A stretch of 64,000 bases of DNA from Panicum virgatum. Taxonomy: Eukaryota > Streptophyta > Magnoliopsida > Poales > Poaceae. The notes under the pieces were generated by a model. That model saw nothing but the letters and a program-made list of their open reading frames with translations, searched no databases and was not told the DNA's origin. Numbering within the stretch: the stretch's first letter is position 1; each line of letters opens with the position of its first letter. Shown here in pieces: positions 1 to 11,735 of the stretch. A program made the position numbers and the translations under genes. The stretch is from contig NC_053138.1 in assembly GCF_016808335.1 (NCBI RefSeq), positions 11,277,900 through 11,341,899 of the forward strand, in the 5' to 3' direction.

Positions 1-545
1 TTGTCGGTTAAGTCTTGCTGAGTATTAGAATACTCAGCCTTGCTGTTGAAACCCTTTTTCAGGTATGACTTTTGAGGATCAGGTCGCTAGCTTGACCTAT
101 CCTTGCTCGTTGCCTCCTGGCTGGTCCGTAGAATGGGATACGTCTTCGGCCGGCAATGACTATGACGAGTGATACCCGGCTTGGGCTAGCTTGGTATACT
201 TTTGGCGACGTGTTGTAGAGATCGTGTTTCTTCTTCCGCTGTTTAGACTCTGAACTGATAATCATGGCTTGTATAACTGTTTTACTTAAGTTGGTTTTGT
301 AATAATGGTTTGAACTATTTTGTAATCACTACTGAACTTGCCTGTGTTGTAAATTTTGTGGTTGTAATATCTCTGGACTCGCCTTCGTGCGAGGTATGCT
401 TGTTCGATCCGAGAATCGGTGGTTGTATCGGGACGTTACCCGACAGACCAAAAATTGTTCCGTTTGAAGTGCGTTTAAGCTAATGTTGCCTTTATGGTGA
501 TGGTTTACGCACTTGAGCCGGGATAATTTAGGCGGTTCTGCCACA
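1..545 (+). repeat. 5' LTR, 3' portion (truncated by window edge)
   Basis: Corresponds base for base to 11191-11735. The boundary at 545 is set by the point where the two copies diverge: internal sequence follows here, flanking sequence follows the right copy. Confidence 0.93.
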
Positions 546-547
546 GC

Positions 548-565
548 TGGCATCAGAGCTACAAG
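548..565 (+). other. primer binding site (initiator tRNA-Met type)
   Basis: TGGCATCAGAGCTACAAG begins two bases after the LTR end and resembles the plant TGGTATCAGAGC primer site complementary to the initiator tRNA-Met 3' end, with one difference (C for T) in the core. Confidence 0.82.
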
Positions 566-812
566 CATATACCAGAGGTGTTGGAACCTTAAAAATCGTT
601 TTCCATATAAAATTGGAACCATAAAGAATTTCGGAAAACTATGTTGGATTCGTTAAGAGTTGTGTTTAGAACGTAAAGTCCTAGGGAATTTATGGGATTT
701 ACTAGGTGGTTATTTTCTGTATGGTTTATGTTATCTGACTTCCAGCACTTTACATTTTGTCAAACCATACTCACAAGCAACTCTTATTATTGTAACGACG
801 CACCTACGTGAG

Positions 813-1818
813 GTAAGATGGTAAGGATCCTCAGTCAGCTGAGAGAGTCTGACCTTCCCGTCGGTGATGCGAGCCGAACGCTGCACTCAAGCAGTGGCTT
901 ACTTGAGGTGCTCCCAATATACCAACGATTAGTTGACTATATTGGAAGTAAAGTGTGCTCAGTCAGCTGAGGGAGTCTGACCTTCCCGTCGGTGATGCGA
1001 ACCGAACGCTGCGCTCAAGCAGTGACCTACTTGAGCTGCTGCCAATATACCGACCTCGGTCGACTATATTGGGAGTAAAGAAATTTGTGAATACGCCTCT
1101 GAGTAGCGTATGCTAACGCTGGCCATACGGCGGAAATTGTATGGCTGCCGCTTCTATAGTGAGCGGTAATGTTTGGGAACGCTTTCATGAATGCTGGCAT
1201 GAAAGGTTCATTGGATATATATATATGTCTGTCAATCTTATGCAGGTACACTAACCGCGATTCGATAAGCTAAGAACGGTTAGAATGTATCGAATAGCTA
1301 TATAGGGAGAGCCGTATTTATGTATACCACCGTGCTAACCACGTAAGCCCAACGATAGTTGGCAATTGTTTATCTTGTGAGGACGGTCAGGACGTGCATA
1401 CATATCTGGTTGATGTTTGATTGGTTCATGATATTTAAAGTTGCTACATGAGCTTTTTAAGGAATTTCTAGTATGAATCCTTATAAGATAAGTGTTAGTG
1501 TGCTTAAAACATGAGTGAGTGAAACTCTGATTTTAGTAGCATGCTTGTTACGATGCTTAGATTTTCCTTAGATAAAAAAAATATGGTTTCGAGTCATGCC
1601 TTCCTCCTAAGCCCCATCTTGTTGTTATAAGGATCTTTTCATTCCTTAGAATCTCAAATGATGAACCAGTACCGATTGTGGTTTATTATTCTTTGAGTTT
1701 GGAATCATATCATCTTGTGAATTAGAATCACATTTGTTTTACCGCAGTCTTCTTAAAGCTTTATTTGAGAAGTCTTGAGATAATTGTATTACTCACATTT
1801 GAATCCTTTTTGATTCAG
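813..1818 (+). other. candidate spliced leader intron
   Basis: A strong plant 5' splice site, AG|GTAAGA, lies at 812/813 in the leader. A T-rich tract ending TTTTTGATTCAG is followed at 1819 by the ATG of the upstream ORF. Using the same donor with the acceptor GATTACAG at 3357 would instead place the gag-pol ATG first. Purely sequence inference; no transcript data. Confidence 0.33.
830..1080 (+). repeat. 127-128 bp tandem duplication in retrotransposon leader
   Basis: Two head-to-tail copies (about 830-957 and 958-1080) start at TCAGTCAGCTGA. Each contains the palindrome TCAGCTGA, a CTCAAG/CTTGAG inverted pair and a CCAATATA/TATATTGG inverted pair, so each copy can fold into at least two hairpins. 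The copies differ at scattered bases and by one indel. The location between primer binding site and first ORF is where packaging or dimerisation signals would lie. Confidence 0.85.
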
Positions 1819-2721
1819 ATGGCGACTTGTTCCCAGATCTTTTGGGATGAGGAGGGAAATGCTCATACCGATTGTCTGTACTGGGAGGGTTTTCCGAGGA
1901 TTCTTTGGGATTCACTTCGTATCTTCCACTACCCAGATCCACCCCAGTACACGGGACGCCAGTTCTCGGAGGATGGAATTAAGAAGAACAGAGTTAAGAT
2001 GACCATTCCTCAGCACCCCACCTTGGAGTGGCCACCGATTGAGATCGAGGTGATTGGGTATCGTCTTGTGGATGCGTTTGAGAAAGCAGCTCTCAACGCT
2101 ATCACCACTTTTTGTGAGCACCACCCCGAGGAGGTAGCAGCATATCCTATTGGTTTGTTTCCAGCAGTCCGTACTGGCGATGCAGAGTGGCTGTTCAGGG
2201 TCACACACTTTGGGCACTTGATTGGAGATGTAGCGGATGAGACTATCGAGGCAGTAGTCAGATATATGAATGCCCAGTCTCACTACCAGATACTTCAGCA
2301 GCGACACATGGACCAGGTGATAGACTTGGCCCAGAGTTTTCAGCGAGGTCTTCGTCTGAAGGATATTCAGATTGGGGGACTTCAGGATGCCGTTGCTGGG
2401 AGGGACACTGCTATTGCACAGTTTGAGCATCAGGCTATGGAGTATGGTGCTGAGATAGAGCAGCGCAACACAGTTATCGGATTTCTTCAGGCACAGGTGA
2501 ATGAGCTGCAAGCAGATTGGGCTGATGCTTTAGCACATGTTGGTATGCTCCAGGAGCAACTAGATGCCCCAGCTGAGCCTGCAGCAGCAGAGGAGGACCC
2601 AGAGGAGATTGAGGGAGTATCTGACTTAGATTCAGAGCACGCACTTGCTGAGCCTAACCCTCAGCCGGACGACTCTTCTTCCGGCAGTGCCTCTTCTGTG
2701 GGCAACCTCGACGACTTCTAG
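1819..2721 (+). CDS. ORF0 of chromovirus, 300 aa, function unknown
   Basis: Open frame between leader and gag, in the sense direction. The first ATG is 1819 (protein begins MATCSQIFWDEEGN); the frame is open for 18 more codons upstream, but without an ATG. The N-terminal 170 residues are compact and rich in Trp, Pro and acidic residues. Roughly residues 175-255 are rich in Gln, Ala, Leu and Asp/Glu with heptad-like spacing and probably form a coiled coil. The last 45 residues are acidic and Ser-rich. No retroviral domain is recognisable. Rice chromoviruses of the RIRE3/RIRE8 type are, as I recall, described with a comparable orf0 upstream of gag, so this is probably a lineage protein rather than a random ORF. 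It is not an Env-like product: no signal peptide or membrane span. The start codon directly follows a splice-acceptor-like CAG. Confidence 0.8.
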   Translation: MATCSQIFWDEEGNAHTDCLYWEGFPRILWDSLRIFHYPDPPQYTGRQFSEDGIKKNRVKMTIPQHPTLEWPPIEIEVIGYRLVDAFEKAALNAITTFCEHHPEEVAAYPIGLFPAVRTGDAEWLFRVTHFGHLIGDVADETIEAVVRYMNAQSHYQILQQRHMDQVIDLAQSFQRGLRLKDIQIGGLQDAVAGRDTAIAQFEHQAMEYGAEIEQRNTVIGFLQAQVNELQADWADALAHVGMLQEQLDAPAEPAAAEEDPEEIEGVSDLDSEHALAEPNPQPDDSSSGSASSVGNLDDF

Positions 2722-3357
2722 GCGTCTTAGACTTGTCCTAGATAGTTGTGTTCTCTTGTTGTAGCATATGTATATAGGGAAGATGTTATTGTAAAATAGC
2801 CTTAGGGAGGAGTACCACTTGTTGTATTATATGTGGTAAGGTTAAGCGATGTTAGGTTGTAAGAACAAGGCTGCTTTGGATGTAATATAAGTAGCGACTA
2901 CCAGTTTGGAAATAATAATCTTCTACTTAGCAAATCTCTTTATTTGTGCATTTTTCACGCCCTTTGATGAATACAAGAGGTTGCAAATTTTTGTGGCATA
3001 TGTGTTCATCAAATGTTAGCATGTTGAATCTGTGAGACTAAATTTTAGTCCAACCCCTTCTATGATCTCTGTTGTTTAGCAACATAGCACATAGCAAGGA
3101 AGAGCGAATTGATAGATTATTTCCTTTACCCTTTGCTCTCAGCATTGAGTCTTTATACGATGGAGCATGAAGCTATCTAGCAGCTGATCAGTTTTAATTT
3201 TTGTGGGTTGCACATTTATGTGTTGTGCACATTGTGCTACACCGCATCTAGTTACATTTTTGCTGATGTTGTTTTATCCAAATGTATGATCATTGCATGT
3301 ACCATTGATTTTGGAAGCGAGAAATATGTATCTAATGGATGTCTTCCATGATTACAG

Positions 3358-6300
3358 ATGGTTGGTCATACACGCGGAACGCCTGATGGCTTTGGTTGTG
3401 AAACTGGCAGTGGATCTCAGCAACCACCGCCACCCCCGTCAAATCTGGCCGAGTTAATGGCCATGCAAACAGAACTGCTTCGCCAGCTAGTCCATGGGCA
3501 ACAAAATCAGCCACGCCAACAGTATGGAGGAAGGGAGGCACAACCAGCGGGTTACCAGGAATTCTTTGGTACCCAACCTCCACTTTTCAGCAAAGCTGAT
3601 GACCCATTGGATGCCGATGCTTGGCTTCGTACAATCAATTCCAAGTTTGCTTTGTTAGCGGTACCATGTATTGATGCGAACAAGGCCCCCTTTGCCGCCC
3701 AACAGCTTCGCGGTCCTGCACGTTTATGGTGGGATAATTATTGTGAAATGCAGCCTGCTGAACATATCATATCTTGGGAGGAATTCAGAACTGCATTCAG
3801 ATCACATCATATTCCGGATGGACTGATGGAGAGAAAGTTGAATGAATTCTTGGCTCTAGATCAGGGAACCCGCACTGTTCTTCAATATGCACAGACCTTC
3901 AATCATCTGTGCCAATATGCGGGCCATCATGCTGATACTGATGCCAAGAAACGTGATCGTTTCCGTTGTGGCCTCAATACTAAGCTCAAGGAACGTTTAA
4001 ACTTGGTTCAGCCCCATACCTATAATGAGCTGGTGAATATGGCCATTACACAGGAAGATTGTATTGCTGCACATCGTGCTGAGAAAAAGCGGAAGGCACC
4101 AACGGGACCCTCGAGTGCCCAGCCACCAAGGTATCGCCTGGTGCAAAATACTCCACCTAGGCCTCCACAAAGAAATGCCCCAGTGGGTAGGTTTGTCTTT
4201 AGGCCGCCTCAGCAACAGGGAGGATTCAGACCTCCAGTGCCTCAGCAACAGCAACAACAGCAGTTTAGCCCAAGGCCGAATGCCCCACAGTTCAATAGTG
4301 GGAATAGTAATAATCGATGTTTCAACTGTGGCAGTGCTTCTCATTTTGCCAAGAATTGTCCACAACCCAGAAGAAACAATCCAGGGCAAAACTCTAATCA
4401 GAACAACAACAACAACAACAACAACAACAAGGGCAAGGGCAAGAGGCAAATAGTGCAAGTCCGGCAAGGGCGAGTTAATTTCACTACTCTTGCAGACCTT
4501 CCAGCAGGAGCACCAGTAATGACGGGTACTTTCTCTATCCACAATAAACCCGCAGTCATATTATTTGATTCTGGTGCAACGCATAGTTTTATAAGTGCCA
4601 AATTTGGAGCAAGATTAGGATTGGATTTTTGTCATACTAAGGGATCGTTTATGATAACAACCCCTGGTGGGAAGATAGCTTCCAATCAAATCACTAGATG
4701 TGTGCCAATTAAGCTGGGTAGCAAATTGATAAAGACAGACTTGATCTTGCTGAATTTAGAAGGCATGGATGTTATTCTAGGCGTGAATTGGATGACTACA
4801 CATAAAGTGCTATTAGATATCTCTTCCCGGGCTGTCGAGATAGATTCACCACATCAAGGAGCCACCATACTCTATCTACCCCAACGAGAGTACATTAACT
4901 CTTGTGCCTATGTCGCAAAAGAAATTAAACTTGAAGATATCCCTATTGTGTGGGAGTATGCGGATGTGTTTCCAAATGATTTACCTGGAATGCCTCCTGA
5001 TAGGGACATCGAGTTTGTTATCGAACTTCAACCCGGTACCGCCCCTATTTCTAAGAGGTCGTACCGAATGCCTCCAAATGAATTAGCAGAATTGAAAGTC
5101 CAACTCCAAGATCTTCTTGACAAAGGTTTTATACGTCCAAGTTCTTCACCCTGGGGATGTCCAGCCCTGTTTGTGAAGAAGAAAGACGATAGTTTGAGGC
5201 TATGTGTTGATTATCGACCACTCAATGCGGTCACTATTAAAAACAAGTATCCTCTTCCCCGCATTGATATTCTGTTTGATCAGTTAGCTGGAGCTAAGGT
5301 TTTCTCTAAGATTGATCTTCGTTCTGGCTACCATCAAATAAAGATCAAGCCTTGTGATATTCCAAAGACTGCTTTCTCTACCAGATATGGACTATATGAA
5401 TATTTGGTTATGTCTTTTGGTCTTACCAACGCCCCAGCATATTTTATGTACTTGATGAATTCAGTCTTCATGCCGGAGCTGGATAAATTCGTCGTGGTTT
5501 TCATTGACGATATCTTAATCTACTCCAAGAATGAAGAAGATCATGCTGAACATTTGCGTATCGTTCTCCAACGATTACGAGATCATCATCTTTATGCCAA
5601 ATTCTCCAAGTGTGAATTTTGGTTGGACAGTGTGAAATTCTTAGGTCACACTATCTCCAGTGACGGTATATCTGTTGATCCAACTAAAGTACAAGAAGTG
5701 ATGGATTGGGAATCTCCTATTTCAGTTCATCAAATTCGCAGTTTTCTTGGTTTAGCTGGATATTATCGTCGATTCATTACTGATTTCTCCAGAATAGCCA
5801 AGCCTATGACGGAGTTATTGAAGAAGGGAGTGAAGTTTGTTTGGAATGATAAGTGTGAAGAAGCTTTCCAAACTCTCAAAGCAAGATTAACTACCGCTCC
5901 AGTATTGTCTACACCGGACAGTACTAAACCTTTTGATGTCTATTGTGATGCGTCGGGTACGGGACTTGGTTGTGTGCTTATGCAGGACAACCGGGTTATC
6001 TCTTATGCATCAAGAGCTCTCCGAGATCATGAGAAGAATTATCCAACCCATGATCTGGAGTTAGCAGCTGTCATTCACGCTCTTAAGATGTGGAGACATC
6101 ATCTTATGGGAACTCACTGTAATATTTACACTGACCATAAGAGTCTCAAATATATCTTCACTCAAGCGGATCTCAACATGAGACAGAGACGCTGGCTGGA
6201 GTTGATAAAGGATTATGATCTAGAAGTGCATTATCATCCAGGAAAGGCTAATGTGGTTGCGGATGCACTCAGCCGCAAGTCACAATGCCATTGTCTATCT

Positions 6301-7896
6301 GTAGAACCATTCAATGAAACTCTATGCCAGGAAATGATGAAGTTAAACCTAGAAATGGTACCTCAAGGAAGTTTGAACCATATATCCCTTGAGCCTACAC
6401 TTCAGGATAGCATCATCATGGGACAATTACATGATGAGGGTATCAAGGTTATCAAGGAAAAGTTATCACAGGGAGAAGCAAAGTATAAATGTTTCAGAGT
6501 GGATCATAGGGGAGTTCTATGGTTCGAATCCCGACTGGTGGTACCTAAGGATCATCAGCTTAGAAAGCAAATCCTTGATGAAGCACATCTATCGAAGTTT
6601 TCGATTCATCCCGGTGGTACCAAGATGTACCATGATCTCAAACAAAATTTCTGGTGGACTCGAATGAAAAGAGAGATCGCCAGATATGTTTCTGAGTGTG
6701 ATGTCTGTCAAAGAGTTAAAGCTAGTCATTTGAAAGTAGCTGGTACTCTCCAACCTTTATCTATTCCATCCTGGAAATGGGAGGACATCAGTATGGATTT
6801 TATCGTTGGTTTACCCACTACTCCTCATAAGCATGATTCTGTTTGGGTAATCGTTGATAGACTCACCAAGACCGCTCATTTTATTCCAGTACACACCACT
6901 TATTCTGCCAAGAAGTACGCAGAAATTTATCTCGATCAGATTGTTCGTTTACATGGCATTCCAAAGACGATTATTTCTGATCGTGGGCCTCAGTTTATAG
7001 CACGTTTCTGGGAGCAAATGCAAGAATCCCTTGGAACAAAACTGATTCGTAGTTCAGCTTATCATCCACAAACAGATGGGCAAACTGAACGAATCAATCA
7101 AATCCTTGAAGACATGTTGAGGGCATGTGTTATTCAATATGGCAAGAATTGGGTTAAGTGCTTAGCACTGGCAGAGTTTTCATACAATAACAGTTATCAA
7201 TCTAGCTTGCAAATGGCCCCATTTGAAGCATTATACGGTCGAAGGTGTCGAACTCCTTTGAATTGGTCGCAAGCTGGGGAACGCAAAATTTTTGGGCCAG
7301 ATTTAGTCTCTGAGGCAGAGGAGCAAGTCAGAGTTATCCAGGTTAATCTTAAAGCAGCCCAATCAAGACAGAAAAGTTATGCAGACAAAAGAAGAGATCC
7401 TTTACAATTCGAGGTAGGAGACTTTGTATATTTGCGAGTATCTCCTACTAAAGGTGTTCAACGCTTTGGCTTAAAAGGGAAATTAGCACCCCGATATATC
7501 GGACCATTTGAAATTATCGAAACTTGTGGACCCGTTGCCTACCGACTCCATCTTTCATCTCAATTGGCCGCCGTTCATGATGTCTTCCATGTCTCACAAC
7601 TTCGGAAGTGCACCAGGGTACCTACTGAAATCCTTGAACCACAAGATATCGAAATTGAATCCGATCTATCTTATACGGAGTATCCAATCAAGATTCTTGA
7701 CACAAAAGAAAGAAGTACTAGAAGGGAGAAAGTTAAAATGTACAAAATCCAGTGGAATCAGCATACTGTAGAAGAAGCTACTTGGGAAACTGAAAATTTT
7801 CTCCAAAGAAACTTTCCCGACTTTCTTAGAACCAATCCAGGTACCAAATCGTTGCACCCTTTTCTTTCTATAATCTCGGGACGAGATTCCTTTTAG
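3358..7896 (+). CDS. gag-pol polyprotein, 1512 aa, chromovirus
   Basis: One uninterrupted frame from an ATG directly after TTACAG to the TAG at 7894. Domains in order: gag capsid region (about 60-245); basic and Gln-rich linker; CCHC zinc knuckle (C321, C324, H329, C334); Asn-rich linker encoded by an AAC run; aspartic protease with DSG at 404-406; reverse transcriptase with catalytic FIDD at 715-718; RNase H from about 855 (FDVYCDASG); integrase with an HHCC zinc region (about 1075-1115) and DDE core ([16 protein letters not shown]); then a C-terminal chromodomain (about 1445-1490, containing YKIQW and EEATWE). No stop or frameshift separates gag from pol. Catalytic residues look intact, so the element could supply its own proteins. 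Confidence 0.96.
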   Translation: MVGHTRGTPDGFGCETGSGSQQPPPPPSNLAELMAMQTELLRQLVHGQQNQPRQQYGGREAQPAGYQEFFGTQPPLFSKADDPLDADAWLRTINSKFALLAVPCIDANKAPFAAQQLRGPARLWWDNYCEMQPAEHIISWEEFRTAFRSHHIPDGLMERKLNEFLALDQGTRTVLQYAQTFNHLCQYAGHHADTDAKKRDRFRCGLNTKLKERLNLVQPHTYNELVNMAITQEDCIAAHRAEKKRKAPTGPSSAQPPRYRLVQNTPPRPPQRNAPVGRFVFRPPQQQGGFRPPVPQQQQQQQFSPRPNAPQFNSGNSNNRCFNCGSASHFAKNCPQPRRNNPGQNSNQNNNNNNNNNKGKGKRQIVQVRQGRVNFTTLADLPAGAPVMTGTFSIHNKPAVILFDSGATHSFISAKFGARLGLDFCHTKGSFMITTPGGKIASNQITRCVPIKLGSKLIKTDLILLNLEGMDVILGVNWMTTHKVLLDISSRAVEIDSPHQGATILYLPQREYINSCAYVAKEIKLEDIPIVWEYADVFPNDLPGMPPDRDIEFVIELQPGTAPISKRSYRMPPNELAELKVQLQDLLDKGFIRPSSSPWGCPALFVKKKDDSLRLCVDYRPLNAVTIKNKYPLPRIDILFDQLAGAKVFSKIDLRSGYHQIKIKPCDIPKTAFSTRYGLYEYLVMSFGLTNAPAYFMYLMNSVFMPELDKFVVVFIDDILIYSKNEEDHAEHLRIVLQRLRDHHLYAKFSKCEFWLDSVKFLGHTISSDGISVDPTKVQEVMDWESPISVHQIRSFLGLAGYYRRFITDFSRIAKPMTELLKKGVKFVWNDKCEEAFQTLKARLTTAPVLSTPDSTKPFDVYCDASGTGLGCVLMQDNRVISYASRALRDHEKNYPTHDLELAAVIHALKMWRHHLMGTHCNIYTDHKSLKYIFTQADLNMRQRRWLELIKDYDLEVHYHPGKANVVADALSRKSQCHCLSVEPFNETLCQEMMKLNLEMVPQGSLNHISLEPTLQDSIIMGQLHDEGIKVIKEKLSQGEAKYKCFRVDHRGVLWFESRLVVPKDHQLRKQILDEAHLSKFSIHPGGTKMYHDLKQNFWWTRMKREIARYVSECDVCQRVKASHLKVAGTLQPLSIPSWKWEDISMDFIVGLPTTPHKHDSVWVIVDRLTKTAHFIPVHTTYSAKKYAEIYLDQIVRLHGIPKTIISDRGPQFIARFWEQMQESLGTKLIRSSAYHPQTDGQTERINQILEDMLRACVIQYGKNWVKCLALAEFSYNNSYQSSLQMAPFEALYGRRCRTPLNWSQAGERKIFGPDLVSEAEEQVRVIQVNLKAAQSRQKSYADKRRDPLQFEVGDFVYLRVSPTKGVQRFGLKGKLAPRYIGPFEIIETCGPVAYRLHLSSQLAAVHDVFHVSQLRKCTRVPTEILEPQDIEIESDLSYTEYPIKILDTKERSTRREKVKMYKIQWNQHTVEEATWETENFLQRNFPDFLRTNPGTKSLHPFLSIISGRDSF
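4408..4433 (+). repeat. AAC microsatellite inside gag
   Basis: An AAC run encodes an Asn-rich linker between zinc knuckle and protease. The repeat stays in frame. Confidence 0.95.
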
Positions 7897-7907
7897 GGGG
7901 GGAAGGC
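7895..7907 (+). other. polypurine tract
   Basis: AGGGGGGGAAGGC lies immediately 5' of the 3' LTR (TG at 7908) and overlaps the pol stop codon. It is the expected plus-strand DNA priming site. Confidence 0.88.
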
Positions 7908-10900
7908 TGTAACACCCCGGGTGTTTACACAGTATTTTATTTTGGTGCCTGCACAGTAATGGTGTAGGTTTGCTATGCATCATGTGCTTCAATTACTTAA
8001 AAAGGATCTTTTTGTAATTATGAAAGGTTATATGTGTAATTATGATTTTATGCAAGGTCCTTTATATAGTTAATTGTGTTTATAGCTTTTATGGAGGGTG
8101 TTTGTGCAAAATTTCAGTGCATTTATTGCATGGCAACCAATTTTGCTTGTAAGTCTATGTTTGTAGTGAATTTACGTTGAAAAAGACAAATTTCCTAGAT
8201 TTCAAAATCCCTTCAATGATTTTAATTTTAGCTCTTGAATCTTTGGTCAAATAAATTTTTGCACAACATCAAAGTTGTAGATCTTGAAAAGTTGAACAAC
8301 TTTCATGTTGGGCACTTTTTCATTTGAGCTTTAGTTCGAAAGTTATTGCTTGTTTACAGAAAGGTCCCTGGAACTTTTGGAAATTGCAAAATCGTCCTTA
8401 TGACCATCTCCCCACCCTGCTCTGCTTCTCGCCGCCGGCCATCGACAGCGCCGCCCGCCGACGATTTCCCGGCCTTCCCGGCCATCAATTCGCCGTGCGC
8501 TGGCGCCCACGCGTCGCGGACGAGCTCCTCCCCCGCCTGTTGCCTCGCGCTGGCGCCTCCACCCCTCGCCACGCCGCCCCGCCGCGCCCAGAACCTCCCC
8601 GCCGGCTGCCACCTCGCCGCCGCCGCGGAGAGCCCAAACCAGAGGCCCAGCTCTCGATCTTTCGCGCGCCTGAGCACTACCAGAAGCCCCGCGCTCTATT
8701 CCCCTCCTCGTTTCGCCAGTTCCCTAACCCCACGCCCCAGAACGCCGCCGCCGCTCACCCCGAACGCCGGCGAGCTCCACTCCACCGCGGAGCCGCCAAC
8801 CCAGGCCCGCTCCACCCCTACATCCCCCACCTTTAGCACCGCCTCGACCTCGCGCAGCTCCCAGGCCACTTCCCCTCGCCTGAACCTCACCGGAGCACCC
8901 TCGCCGTCGCTTGCCTCCGCCGCCGACCCGCCCTGCTCCGCCGAGCCGCCGATTCCGAGCCCCTCCGCGCAACCCTAGGCCACCCAGAGGTGCGCCTTGC
9001 ACCCGTGAAGCTCACGCACCCCTCCCCTCTCGCCGCCGGTGAGCCCCTCGCCGGGAAACGGCCGGTCAACCGCCGCCTCCCCTCTCTGACCCGGCCCAGG
9101 GACCTCGGGTTGAAAGGAAAGGAAACCCAGGGGGTTATTTGCATAGGCATAGACTCAGATGAATAGTGCCAGTAGGGGCTGCTTTGTAATATTTTCAGTG
9201 AACTTTGAAATTCTAGATCAATTCGTAGAAAATTCGTAAAATAGCAAATCTTGATGTTTTGGAATCCTCTTGAAGAGCTCTATGCAGTAAAACCAGAATA
9301 TGTTAGGCCTTAGTTGCAAGTTTTTGCTGTAGATGTTGTTTTGTGTTACTAGGTGTATAACTACTTGTTCTTTAATCTTTTTCTTATCTGATGCTTGAAA
9401 GCTTGTTTTGCTTTGAAATTTTGGTGGTAGTTTACTCATGTTACACTAGCTTTGCTATAAAAATTTCATGATCAGTTCTTTGTTGTAGCTTTTTATTTGA
9501 TTTAATATTTGTTTAATAGACTTTATTCATGGTAAATAGTTTCTGTTCTTAACAAATCCTGAAAATATTCATGAGTGTTCTTCTGGAGTATGTTAGCTTG
9601 TCCAGGAAGTTTGAGCTTTAGTTCATGTCTAGAACAGGAGCAAAAATTAAATCTTGCTAAACTGATGTCTGTTTAGTTTAATTTTTCTGAATTAATTCCG
9701 TGCAGATAAAATCATGAAAAATTCACATCAGCTAGATCATCCCTGTTTAGATCTCATGTTAAATTTTGAGCTTCTGATCTTCTTTAGTTTGACCTGTGTA
9801 ATTCTTGCTTGTTCTAGATGTTATCTGAGTAAATGATTTATTGTGATTAAATGATTACATGTCTTGGCATTATTTTTGTAGGGTAGATTACTTTATTCAT
9901 GTTCTGTTTAGAGTAATTTTGGTAGATTTTATTACTGTTTGTACTTTGATTTGTTGATTTATTTACAAACCATGACTTATTTGTATAGGAAATCGCCACC
10001 ACTCTTTTTATGAAGTTAGTTAACTTCTTTTGTGCTTTTGATCATGATGCCTTGTGTAGTTAAATTTGTTATTTAACTACTCTATAAACGATTGCCCATG
10101 TTTGTTTATAATGTTGTTCTTGCATTACATATAGATACGACTACTTTGTCAGACGGGACGTACGAGTTGATTCCGGAGTCTGACGGAGGTGATCTCGAAG
10201 CTCAAGTGAACACTGCGGAACTAACTGAAGCCCCGAACCAAAGTTCGGAAGAGCCTAGCGCTGAAATAGTTAGCAATTACCGAGAAGGCAAGCCCCGGAC
10301 ATAACCTATATTTCAAATTATTATCATTTTACTGTTATTACTTACTTGTGCATTTACAGTTCTTAGGATTTGAATTGGAACCCTAGATGCATGATCCTAG
10401 GAACCTATGTACTGAACACTAGACCTGAGTTCGACTATCTGCTAAGCTTATAGGAACGGTAAAAGTCGAGTGATTGCCTGTCACACGCGAGCTTTATAGG
10501 AATTGCTTGTTTACTTTCTGTTATTAATATAAGGACGACGGACGGGGTTGTGTTCGATATTATGTCCTATGTGAGACCCCGTCTGTGTTGATGAACTTGC
10601 TAAGGTCGCGGTGTGTGGTAGTGCTGGTTAAGTTTTTGAAAGTACTAGTCACATGCCGTAAATATGGTACGCGGCAAGCCTAGTAGCCGATTGGACCGGG
10701 GAGTGGATATACCTCCCACTCTCTCAGTAGGGATAGGTTTTATTTTATGTTGCGCAACACTACGACTTCTAGGGACAAGGTTCGGCCTTGGAGCCCTGTA
10801 GTCGGGGAGAGTGGCACTATCCACAAGCCGGAAAGAAAGGTTAACGGTTGTTTGGGAATGACCCGACGGTATTCCAGACGTGTGTGCTAGGTTACCCTTG

Positions 10901-11735
10901 CAAGGTTGAATTTCGATTCAGAATCGTCCGCCTCTCACGATGAAATGAGACTGCTTGATCTCTTTGCCACACAGAGTAATAAGAGCAACAATATTCTTAT
11001 TAATCTTGATGTTTGCTTAGAAGTTTCACCATGAATGGTTGGTAGATGCTTACATAGAATGGTTAATCAACTAGAATCTTGCAGCTAAAACTTGAAAGTA
11101 AGGACCTACTCTTTATTGCTTTTCAGCAAAGGAAAACCAGAGCCTTACAAAGCCTTGCATAGTCTAGCTAAGGTGGGCTACTTATACCCGTTGTCGGTTA
11201 AGTCTTGCTGAGTATTAGAATACTCAGCCTTGCTGTTGAAACCCTTTTTCAGGTATGACTTTTGAGGATCAGGTCGCTAGCTTGACCTATCCTTGCTCGT
11301 TGCCTCCTGGCTGGTCCGTAGAATGGGATACGTCTTCGGCCGGCAATGACTATGACGAGTGATACCCGGCTTGGGCTAGCTTGGTATACTTTTGGCGACG
11401 TGTTGTAGAGATCGTGTTTCTTCTTCCGCTGTTTAGACTCTGAACTGATAATCATGGCTTGTATAACTGTTTTACTTAAGTTGGTTTTGTAATAATGGTT
11501 TGAACTATTTTGTAATCACTACTGAACTTGCCTGTGTTGTAAATTTTGTGGTTGTAATATCTCTGGACTCGCCTTCGTGCGAGGTATGCTTGTTCGATCC
11601 GAGAATCGGTGGTTGTATCGGGACGTTACCCGACAGACCAAAAATTGTTCCGTTTGAAGTGCGTTTAAGCTAATGTTGCCTTTATGGTGATGGTTTACGC
11701 ACTTGAGCCGGGATAATTTAGGCGGTTCTGCCACA
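7908..11735 (+). repeat. 3' LTR, 3828 bp
   Basis: TG...CA ends; the last 545 bp match the window start. The LTR is compositionally divided: AT-rich 7908-8400, very GC-rich 8400-9110 (overlapping long open frames in several frames, typical of GC-rich DNA), T-rich 9140-10130, then mixed sequence. A short open stretch at about 10137-10303 reads as acidic protein. None of these frames resembles a known protein, so I do not call genes. The solo LTR at 41109-43867 shares the same layout and terminal sequence. Confidence 0.93.

Larger units (their letters stand above)
1..11735 (+). mobile_element. Ty3/gypsy chromovirus (Tekay/Del type), 5' end cut by window
   Basis: An LTR retrotransposon in plus orientation. 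In order: end of the 5' LTR (1-545), tRNA-Met-type primer binding site (548), structured leader, an extra ORF (1819-2721), gag-pol (3358-7896), polypurine tract (7895-7907) and complete 3' LTR (7908-11735). The LTR starts TGTAACACCCC, ends CCACA and is 3828 bp. Bases 1-545 and 11191-11735 appear identical by eye, and both ORFs are open, so the insertion is recent. Chromovirus is inferred from the C-terminal chromodomain in pol; Tekay/Del from the very long LTR and long leader. The left target site lies outside the window; the five bases after the right LTR are CCTGC. Confidence 0.93.

Noticed and set aside
1912..2511. 199-codon minus-strand frame
   Set aside because: Antisense shadow of ORF0; no protein-like features.
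6515..6535. GGTTCGAATCCC word resembling a tRNA B box
   Set aside because: It lies inside the intact pol frame and has no tRNA fold around it.
8324..9150. Several overlapping 90-210 codon frames on both strands
   Set aside because: They lie in the GC-rich block of the LTR, where stop codons are rare by composition; no frame has recognisable domains.
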